The notes under the pieces are model-generated. The model ran no database searches. It was not told the DNA's origin and saw nothing but the letters and a program-made list of their open reading frames with translations. From CBFFRJ01 sp051486985 (GTDB lineage Bacteria > Pseudomonadota > Gammaproteobacteria > Enterobacterales > Enterobacteriaceae): a stretch of 64,000 nucleotides of DNA. Location of the stretch: contig NZ_JAHVDV010000012.1 of assembly GCF_051486985.1 (NCBI RefSeq), positions 57,952 to 121,951 of the forward strand, written 5' to 3'. Of the stretch, positions 41,431 through 48,356 are shown piece after piece. The position numbers and the translations under genes are program-made. The stretch's first letter is position 1. Each line of letters starts with the position of its first letter.

Positions 41431-43854
41431 TTACCAGGCCAGTTCTGTACGGGCGATAATCGCGTCCTGCGCTTCCGGCATCAGCGTCGAGAACAGGGCA
41501 CAATAACCGGCCACGCGGACCATCAGGTTCGGGTAATCTTCCGGATGCGCTTTCGCTGCCCGCAGGATGTTTGAGTCGATGATGTTGAACTGGTTATGGA
41601 AGATATTTTTCTCCCGGCTGGCTTCCATAAAGGTGGTGAATTTTTCCAGGTTATCGTCACCCTCCAGCGCGCTTGGGGTGAATTTCATGTTCAGCAGCTG
41701 ACCGCCGGCGATTTTCTGATTTGGCAGCTTGGCCACGGAGTTGATCACTGCCGTTGGACCTTCTTTGTCTGCGCCAAGGCACGGCGATGCGCCTTCGTTC
41801 AGCGGCAGGGTTGCCAGACGACCATCCGGCGTGGCCCCGACGTCAAAACCGTTTGGTACATACGAGGTGATGTTGGAAGTGGACATGGTGTATCCACATC
41901 CTTTCGGCCCTTTACCATAGCGATCGGTTTTGTACTTCGGCAGTAACCTCAGATAGGACTCGAACACATCGGCGACAATGTGATCCACATAGTCGATATC
42001 GTTGCCGAACTTCGGTGCATTACGGCAAAGTTTGCGCACGCGAGCACCTTCAATACCCTCGAAGTTGCTGTCCAGAGCGTCACGCAGCTGTGTGAGGGTC
42101 AGAACTTTGTCATCAAAGACCAGTTTTTTCACCGCAGCGAGACTGTCGCCAACAACGGACGGGCCGATGTTGGAAGAGCTGACGAAATCATATTCTGCAC
42201 CGCCATTTTTCAGGGTCTTACCACGCGCCAGCGAGCAGTTGATGGTGGCGGAAGCAAAGGCGTCGGCATCGTGATATTTCAGTGCCCGGTCGCAGACCAG
42301 ATCGCAGTCCACCGCCAGGTCAGAGTAGAACTCCAGCAGCTGGTTCCACGCGGCCCATACTTCCTCATAAGAAGCATAATGGATCTCACGCCCTTCCTGG
42401 CCGTTAACTTTGACCAGCTGCACGCCAGTGGCCGGGTCGCAGCCGTTGTTCATCACCAGCTCAAGAATTTTGCCGAAGTTAACGTAGGTCATCCCGGTGG
42501 CGCGGTGACCCCAGCGGCCGGGTATGGCGGTTTCCACGCAGCCCATTGAGGCATATTCGCGCGCCACTTCTTCCGTCAGCCCCAGCGTCATCATTGCCGG
42601 TATGACCACTTCGTCACAGAAAATGGACGGCATACCGAAACCTTTGCGGATAAGTTTTGCTGCGTCCTGCATCAGCGAATGCGGAGTATCTTTTGAGAAG
42701 CGCACGCTGAGGTTTGGCTCCGGCAGGCCGGTCAGCGCCATCGCTTCCAGCGACAGATAGGAGAGGTCATTGGTGCCGTCGGTGCCATCCGGCTTCATAC
42801 CGCCCACCATCAGGTTGGAATAAAGCGGGTAGCCGCCGCTGTACTGGGTGTGGCCCCACGGACGCACTTTATTGAGGCTATTGGTCATGATGAAGAAGTG
42901 GGTCAGGATCTCCAGCGCCTTCTCTTTACTGATTTTACCGGCCTTGATATCCGCGTCGTAAAACGGCCAGACGTACTGGTCAAAACGGCCAAAGGAGAAG
43001 GAGTGTCCGTTACTTTCGATCATCATCAACAGATGGGTCAGATAGACGGTTTGGACGGCTTCATAGAAGCTCTGCGCTTTGCCTTCCATCAGATGAGCGA
43101 ACATGTCGCTCATGGTCAGCAGTTCATCACGGCGTTTGGCGTCGGCGGTTTTTGCAGCTTCGTCTTTCGCAAGAGCAGAGAACCGTTTGCAGTAAGTCAG
43201 CGCGGCATTCATGGTGATGATGACGGCCTGATAGAAATCGGTCTGTTCTTCGGTCAGGTCTTTGTCTTCCGCCAGATGCTGTTTCGCGATATCGCGCATC
43301 CCGCCGTAGCCCACTTCCAGCACGAAGTCATGATTAGGGATAATGTGTCCGTCGCCGGACATGCTGATGCCGCCTCGGTGCAGCACGCCCTGTTTTTCTG
43401 CCAGACGGTTCACCTGCGGCAGGTTAGCCAGCACTTCATCCTGATGGGTTTTTCCCTGCCAGTAATCCTGTAAAACACGCAGACGAGCTTTGGTCTCTTC
43501 GCTTACCTGGAAGCTGTCGCCGGTACGTTTATCAAACTCATCCAGTTCATCAATAACCCAGTTAAATGAGTATTCCGGGAAGACCGGCGCGGCAAAGTTG
43601 GCGCTGGCCTGGTTGCCGACAATCAGCATCTCCGGTTCGATGTAAATCGTCATCTTTTCCAGAATGTCGGCCAGCGCCTGCGCGCGGCGAAGGACAATCG
43701 ATTTTCCTTCGGAGCGTCTGAAGGAGTCGGTAATGATTTCGGCACGTTCGGGGCAGATTGTCGCCACGCGGTGGAACATCTGATCCTGTTTTTTAGCGAT
43801 GCGTGCAAAATCGCAGTCGTTACTGCTGGGTCTGAAGCTGAGTAATCCGTTCAT
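41431..43854 (-). CDS. Glycyl radical enzyme, dehydratase/YbiW-like group, substrate unknown
   Basis: An 807-residue glycyl radical enzyme from the ATG at 43854, which follows GAGGG. The thiyl cysteine and acid are Cys439 and Glu441 in SMGCVETAIPGRWGHR, and the glycyl loop is RVAGYCALF with Gly783. ESNGHSFSFGRFDQY carries the His-Ser pair found in diol dehydratases, and GDGHIIPN an upstream His. The aspartate 14 residues after the Cys in clostridial glycerol dehydratase is a threonine here, so simple glycerol dehydration is doubtful. It resembles E. coli YbiW around the active site more than PflD, whose position it holds. Operon partners are an activase and two amino-sugar-phosphate enzymes. 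It should work only without oxygen. Confidence 0.9.
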   Translation of the reverse strand: MNGLLSFRPSSNDCDFARIAKKQDQMFHRVATICPERAEIITDSFRRSEGKSIVLRRAQALADILEKMTIYIEPEMLIVGNQASANFAAPVFPEYSFNWVIDELDEFDKRTGDSFQVSEETKARLRVLQDYWQGKTHQDEVLANLPQVNRLAEKQGVLHRGGISMSGDGHIIPNHDFVLEVGYGGMRDIAKQHLAEDKDLTEEQTDFYQAVIITMNAALTYCKRFSALAKDEAAKTADAKRRDELLTMSDMFAHLMEGKAQSFYEAVQTVYLTHLLMMIESNGHSFSFGRFDQYVWPFYDADIKAGKISKEKALEILTHFFIMTNSLNKVRPWGHTQYSGGYPLYSNLMVGGMKPDGTDGTNDLSYLSLEAMALTGLPEPNLSVRFSKDTPHSLMQDAAKLIRKGFGMPSIFCDEVVIPAMMTLGLTEEVAREYASMGCVETAIPGRWGHRATGMTYVNFGKILELVMNNGCDPATGVQLVKVNGQEGREIHYASYEEVWAAWNQLLEFYSDLAVDCDLVCDRALKYHDADAFASATINCSLARGKTLKNGGAEYDFVSSSNIGPSVVGDSLAAVKKLVFDDKVLTLTQLRDALDSNFEGIEGARVRKLCRNAPKFGNDIDYVDHIVADVFESYLRLLPKYKTDRYGKGPKGCGYTMSTSNITSYVPNGFDVGATPDGRLATLPLNEGASPCLGADKEGPTAVINSVAKLPNQKIAGGQLLNMKFTPSALEGDDNLEKFTTFMEASREKNIFHNQFNIIDSNILRAAKAHPEDYPNLMVRVAGYCALFSTLMPEAQDAIIARTELAW

Positions 43855-43937
43855 AAATACCCTCACTGATGAAATGGTTTTAGCGCATTTCATGCCTGGG
43901 GTGTGTTTTTGTCAATCTTAAAGTGATTCATTTTGTT

Positions 43938-43986
43938 TCTTTAGTCACAAATAGATCTAAAAAGAACATTTAAAGCGACTAAAAGA
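43938..43986. promoter_or_regulatory. Candidate operator/promoter of the glycyl radical operon
   Basis: In the AT-rich 160-base gap upstream of the glycyl radical enzyme gene, TCTTTAGTC (43938-43946) and GACTAAAAGA (43977-43986) form a spaced inverted repeat. This would suit the DeoR-type regulator encoded just upstream. Inferred only from symmetry. Confidence 0.4.
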
Positions 43987-43991
43987 CACAG

Positions 43992-44009
43992 GCGCCCGTC
44001 TCCGGGCGC
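43992..44009 (-). terminator. Hairpin after the DeoR-type regulator gene
   Basis: GCGCCCG pairs with CGGGCGC over a four-base loop just past the stop; on the minus strand it runs into CTGTGTCTTTT. It probably separates the regulator transcript from the enzyme operon. Confidence 0.6.
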
Positions 44010-44015
44010 GAAGGT

Positions 44016-44786
44016 TCAGACGGGGCTGTCAGCGAGGATAAGTTCAGCAGGATAGCGGTCAAGAAGGGATAACACGTCGGCAGCAATGCCGTTTTGACTA
44101 ACAATCACGTCAAAGTCGCCCAGATCTCCATGACCTGCGAGGAAGGTCTGACCGAATTTGCTTTTGTCAGCCAGCAGGATTTTCTCTCGTCCGGCACGGG
44201 CCAGCGCCCGCTTTACGTGGGCATCGGTCATTTTTGGCACCGTAAGTTCACCCTGCTCATTGATGCCCTGCGTGCTGAGAAAGACTTTATCGGCGTGCAG
44301 TGTCGTAAAAAACTCAGCGGTGCTAAAAGAGACCATCCCCTGGGTGTCGTCTTCATATTCACCAGGTGCCACAATCAGCTTAATGTTGCTGCGCCCTTTA
44401 AGCAGGTTTATCACTGGCACCGAGTTGGTAATGACCATGATTTTCTTATCAAAAATGCACTGCGCAAAGGCCAGTGCGGTGGTGCCGCAGTCGATAATAA
44501 TGGTGTCGCCGTCTTCAACCCGCTCAGCAGCTTTTTGCCCGATCAGGTGTTTATCATCGACCATCTGTACCGATTTGAGCTGAAAACTGGGTTCCACGCT
44601 GGCACCGCTCGTCAGGTAGGCACCGCCGTAGCTGGTTTTCACGATGCCCTGCTTTTCAAAGAAGGAGAGGTCACGGCGGATAGTCATTTTGGTGACGCCA
44701 AACTTTTCCGCAAGGTCATTAACCACAACCTTCTTTTCCTGCTGCAGAATGGCATAGATACCCATTCTTCTGTCTGATGATTGCAT
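44016..44786 (-). CDS. DeoR-family transcriptional regulator
   Basis: 256 residues. The N-terminal DeoR helix-turn-helix is VNDLAEKFGVTKMTIRRDLSFFEKQG, followed by a sugar-phosphate-sensing domain with DGDTIIIDCGTTALAFAQ and KIMVITNSVPVINLL. It lies 161 bases ahead of the glycyl radical/amino-sugar operon on the same strand, so it is most likely its local repressor with an amino-sugar or ketose phosphate as inducer, as for AgaR and GlpR. No orthologue of this gene is at this place in E. coli K-12. Confidence 0.9.
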   Translation of the reverse strand: MQSSDRRMGIYAILQQEKKVVVNDLAEKFGVTKMTIRRDLSFFEKQGIVKTSYGGAYLTSGASVEPSFQLKSVQMVDDKHLIGQKAAERVEDGDTIIIDCGTTALAFAQCIFDKKIMVITNSVPVINLLKGRSNIKLIVAPGEYEDDTQGMVSFSTAEFFTTLHADKVFLSTQGINEQGELTVPKMTDAHVKRALARAGREKILLADKSKFGQTFLAGHGDLGDFDVIVSQNGIAADVLSLLDRYPAELILADSPV

Positions 44787-45337
44787 GAAGAGGATTCACA
44801 AAAGGGAAAAACGCACTATAAAGCACATAAATTACCCTGACAATATGGCGTGAAAGGAACATAAAGAAACACTCCCGGACGGCTGAGATATCCCCGGTAA
44901 TATGACGTTTTGCAGCGATAACATTGCGCAATAAGAATAAAACCGTCACCGCGATGACTGGGTCCGGCTGAAAATCGGCGACGCGTATCCGCCCGTCCCC
45001 GATAAGCCCGAAGGATTAAGCTGACAACATTGCCGGGAGCAATGTTGAATAGCGCCTGCGCCAGCCCTGAAAGAGTGAGCCCCGGGGATGGGGCGTATAA
45101 TTGACCGCGCCGCGGCGATTTTCCTGGCCGGGAGCCCGGGTCGCCAGGGCGGTGGCGGTGAACCGCCCTGGCACGTTCACGAGTTCTGGCGTGACAGAAA
45201 AGCAAGGGACATATGGTGAACGGAATGCCCCTCAGAGGCGATGTTTCCCCTCACCCCAAAGGGGCGAGGGGACCAATCGTGCTCGCATTGTTTTCTGGGG
45301 ATCCCTCAGCCCGGACGGAGCCGGGAGTATGTAGCGC
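44787..45337. other. 551-base gene-free interval rich in hairpins
   Basis: I see no gene. Hairpins include CAACATTGC/GCAATGTTG (45025-45047), CCAGGGCGGT/ACCGCCCTGG (45144-45171), the palindrome CCCCTC...GAGGGG (45247-45271), and GCCCGG/CCGGG (about 45311-45328). The left 200 bases probably hold the promoter of the DeoR-type gene. In E. coli the ptsA-frw cluster lies in this neighbourhood; nothing here reads as its remnant. Confidence 0.6.
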
Positions 45338-46441
45338 TTATTCCCACTCTGCCAGGAAGCGCTGACCATACTGATCAGCAACCAGCAGCGCGGCATAAAC
45401 CTGATCCGGGGTCGCACCACCCGGCATGTTATGGATGGTTTCCCCTTCGGCGCAGGCCGCTTCTGCCACGATGCGCATTTTGGCGTGGACATCCTCAGTG
45501 ATATCCAGTTGCGCGAGGGTGACAGGCAAACCAACGGTATGGCAAAGCGCGGCGACGGTTTCAATCTCTTCCACAGCCGCGTTTTCCAGTACCAGTTGCG
45601 TGAGGGTGCCGAAAGCGACTTTCTCACCGTGATAGTAATGGTGCGCATCCGCAATCGCCGTCAGACCGTTGTGAATCGCATGTGCTGCCGCCAGCCCGCC
45701 GCTTTCAAAACCGACGCCGCTCAGGAAGGTATTCGCTTCCACCACCCGTTCCAGCGCAGGCGTGACCACATGCTGCCCGGCGGCGAGCATTGCTTTTTCG
45801 CCTTCATTGATCAGCGTGTTATAGCAAAGTTCCGCGAGTGCTAATGCCGCCTGAGTACACTGGCCACCGGCCATAGTAGTCGCACCGCTGCGGGAACAGG
45901 CGCGGGCTTCAAACCAGGTTGCCAGTGCATCACCGATACCCGCCGCCAGTAAGCGCGCCGGTGCGCCTGCCACGATTTTAGTGTCGACAATCACGCAGTC
46001 CGGGTTGTTCGGCAGCATCAGGTAACGTTCAAACTCGCCTTCATCGCTGTAGATGACCGACAGCGCGCTGCACGGTGCATCCGTGGAGGCGATGGTTGGT
46101 GCGACTGCTACCGGTACATTCATAAAATGGGCCAGCGCTTTTGCGGTATCAAGGGTTTTGCCGCCACCAATGCCGAGCACGGCACCGCATTTTGCGCTTT
46201 CTGCAATATTACGCAGACGATCGATCTCATTTTGTGAACATTCGCCGCCGAAAGGCACCACTTCACAGGCGAGCCCGGCATCGGCCAGGCTGTTTTGCAG
46301 CGCTTCCTGAGCGAAACCTAAAACAAATTTGTCACCCACCACCAGCCAGCGTGCCGCCAGTGGTTTGAGGTACTCGCCGAGACGGGTGATAACGTCTGCA
46401 CCCTGAATATATTTACCTGGGGATTGAATAATGCGGTCCAT
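45338..46441 (-). CDS. gldA: Glycerol dehydrogenase
   Basis: NAD+-linked, zinc-dependent interconversion of glycerol and dihydroxyacetone; also reduces hydroxyacetone and methylglyoxal. It has 367 residues, the E. coli length, group III iron/zinc dehydrogenase. The NAD site is GIGGGKTLDTAKAL, the ASTDAPCSALSV segment follows, and the zinc ligands lie in GIGDALATWFEA (Asp), SGGLAAAHAIHNG (His) and HHYYHGEKVAFG (His). fsaB precedes it by 53 bases on the same strand, forming fsaB-gldA as in E. coli. Confidence 0.97.
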   Translation of the reverse strand: MDRIIQSPGKYIQGADVITRLGEYLKPLAARWLVVGDKFVLGFAQEALQNSLADAGLACEVVPFGGECSQNEIDRLRNIAESAKCGAVLGIGGGKTLDTAKALAHFMNVPVAVAPTIASTDAPCSALSVIYSDEGEFERYLMLPNNPDCVIVDTKIVAGAPARLLAAGIGDALATWFEARACSRSGATTMAGGQCTQAALALAELCYNTLINEGEKAMLAAGQHVVTPALERVVEANTFLSGVGFESGGLAAAHAIHNGLTAIADAHHYYHGEKVAFGTLTQLVLENAAVEEIETVAALCHTVGLPVTLAQLDITEDVHAKMRIVAEAACAEGETIHNMPGGATPDQVYAALLVADQYGQRFLAEWE

Positions 46442-46494
46442 ACATTTCCTCCATGCGGGCTACTCAGGCCGCGGAGCACGGCCCTGTCGCCGGG

Positions 46495-47157
46495 TTACAG
46501 GTTGAGATTGCCAAAAGCGTGGTTCCAGTCCTGTTCAAATTTCTCCACTGCTGATTCTACGGCGGGAGTATTGAGCATTTGTTGCGCTACATCTAAGGGC
46601 AGGGTGATAGCTTCACAGCCTGCCAGCAGGCAGTCCAGCGCCTGGCGGGGCGTTTTGAAGCTGGCCGCCAGCACTTTACTGCCGGGTGCGTGTTGCTCCA
46701 GCAGGCTTTGCAGCTCCTGCACGGTGCGAATGCCGTCTCCGCCCTGGGCATCGACGCGGTTTACGTAAGGAGCGACATATTTTGCACCTGCCAGCGCGGC
46801 AAGCAGCCCTTGGGATGCGCTGTAGACAGCGGTGCCGAGCGTTGGAATACCTTCTCTCTTCAGAAGCTTAATGGCCGCCAGACCTTCAAAGGTGACCGGG
46901 ATTTTCACGACAATGCCAGGCACGGCGTGGCTCAGGCGTTTTGCCTCAGACACCATGCCTTCTGCGTCACGGCTCATCACCTGTGCAAACAGCGTACCTT
47001 CCGGGCCGAGGGCTTTTTGCAGGCGCGGTAATACGTCCCAGATGGACGCTTTACCTGCCGCAATAATGCTCGGATTGGTAGTGACACCCGCCAGCGGGTA
47101 GATACGCGCCAGGCGTTCAACTTCTTCCACATTGGCCGTGTCCAGATACAGTTCCAT
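46495..47157 (-). CDS. fsaB: Fructose-6-phosphate aldolase 2
   Basis: Cleaves fructose-6-phosphate to dihydroxyacetone and glyceraldehyde-3-phosphate by a Schiff-base mechanism; transaldolase-like. It has 220 residues, the E. coli FsaB/TalC length. The start MELYLDTANVEEVERLARIYP and GVTTNPSI are typical; the Schiff-base lysine is in VVKIPVT, and AASFKTPRQ and YVNRVDAQGGDG follow. The ATG at 47157 lies behind AGGAG; the open frame reaches 47241 but the extension is not conserved. Coupled with gldA it can convert fructose-6-phosphate to glycerol. Confidence 0.96.
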   Translation of the reverse strand: MELYLDTANVEEVERLARIYPLAGVTTNPSIIAAGKASIWDVLPRLQKALGPEGTLFAQVMSRDAEGMVSEAKRLSHAVPGIVVKIPVTFEGLAAIKLLKREGIPTLGTAVYSASQGLLAALAGAKYVAPYVNRVDAQGGDGIRTVQELQSLLEQHAPGSKVLAASFKTPRQALDCLLAGCEAITLPLDVAQQMLNTPAVESAVEKFEQDWNHAFGNLNL

Positions 47158-47406
47158 GATAGCTCCTCTTAATTTCCCAATAATGTCTCTCTTCAGAATA
47201 CGTGGGGAACGGGAGAAGGCGCTACGCGACATTTCTGCCAAAAACTGGACAAATGTAATATCCGAATGAAAGCATGATCTGCATCATGTTTACCTGCCAT
47301 GAAGTTATCAAGCGGCTGATAAGGTGAGATTTAACGAATAGCAAGCAATAGTGATATTACAAAAATCCAGTAAAGCGCAGGTTAAGACGCCCGCTCAGGC
47401 GGCGCG

Positions 47407-48261
47407 CTACTGCGGTTTTTTCCCGGTCAACTGGCTGTGATAGTGCCGACGATATTCTGACGGGGAGCGCTCGGTGTGTTTGCGAAACAGGCGGCAGAAA
47501 TAGTTGCTGTCCACAAAGCCGCAGGTGTGCGCGACCTCTTTTACTTTCAGGTCATAACCCTTAAGCAGGGCTTTGGCGTGTTCGAGGCGTGTGTGGGTAA
47601 GATACTCATTAAAGCCAATCGCGCCCGTTTTCTGAAACAGGTGGGAGAGGTAGTTAGGGGAGATATAAAAGAATTGCGCCACCGATTCGCGGGTCAGCGG
47701 CATGGCATAATGTTCGTCGATATAGTCGCGAATGGCTTCGAAAAGGGCCTGACTTTTGGAGGCGGTCTGAATTTGACTGCCGAGGAGATCGCTGCAATGG
47801 CTCAACAGGCTGGCAACGATTAAACGGGCGGTTTGCTGCTCCTTTGGTTGCATCTGCATTTCGTGGAGCGTCTGTAAGAGGAAGGAGCCGATACGCGGCC
47901 CACGGCGAGCAACATGCTGTTTCGTTAGAGTATGAAGCGCGCTCCCATCCCAGCGCGTCACGCTGAATCCCAGTTGCTGTTTGCCAAAGAGGATGCTCAA
48001 GGTGGTCACAGGTGTTGACCACTGCGGAAAGTTCCAGCCGCCTGCTGGCACATACAATACATCCTGCTCAACCATCACAGACGTGTCGCCGGCAATCCCC
48101 CGATCATTCAGCTTGCCTTCCAGCACAATTTCCAGCCGGGGGAAGTCCACCTGAAATGCCTGGTCGGGAATAGCGCTGCCTGCGCCTGCAAAACAGATAT
48201 GGCGCAGGGGATAGGGGCCGCTAATCAGGCGAGAGAGAAGGTGGCTGACGTCGTCATTCAT
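47407..48261 (-). CDS. yijO: AraC-family regulator YijO
   Basis: 284 residues (E. coli YijO 283). The N-terminal half is a cupin-like sensor (FQVDFPRLEIVLEGKL). The C-terminal AraC domain has VAQFFYISPNYLSHLFQKTG and VKEVAHTCGFVDSNYFCRLFRKHTERSPSEYR. The targets are unknown; in E. coli it also sits between the frw/pfl/fsaB-gldA genes and ppc. About 250 bases separate it from fsaB. Confidence 0.88.
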   Translation of the reverse strand: MNDDVSHLLSRLISGPYPLRHICFAGAGSAIPDQAFQVDFPRLEIVLEGKLNDRGIAGDTSVMVEQDVLYVPAGGWNFPQWSTPVTTLSILFGKQQLGFSVTRWDGSALHTLTKQHVARRGPRIGSFLLQTLHEMQMQPKEQQTARLIVASLLSHCSDLLGSQIQTASKSQALFEAIRDYIDEHYAMPLTRESVAQFFYISPNYLSHLFQKTGAIGFNEYLTHTRLEHAKALLKGYDLKVKEVAHTCGFVDSNYFCRLFRKHTERSPSEYRRHYHSQLTGKKPQ

Positions 48262-48312
48262 GATTTACTTTCCCGGGGACGCGAACCGCATAACCTTAAC
48301 GGGCGGCATAAA

Positions 48313-48339
48313 AAAAGGCCACACCAGGTGTGGCCTTTT
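48313..48339 (-). terminator. Terminator after ppc
   Basis: AAAAGGCCACAC pairs with GTGTGGCCTTTT over three bases; on the minus strand a T run follows. Confidence 0.92.
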
Positions 48340-48356
48340 GCGCAGTGTAGTGAGGA

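Noticed and set aside
44816..45205. 129-codon minus-strand open frame upstream of the DeoR-type gene
   Set aside because: Its translation is arginine- and glycine-rich and runs through several hairpins; it overlaps promoter DNA and has no recognisable domain.
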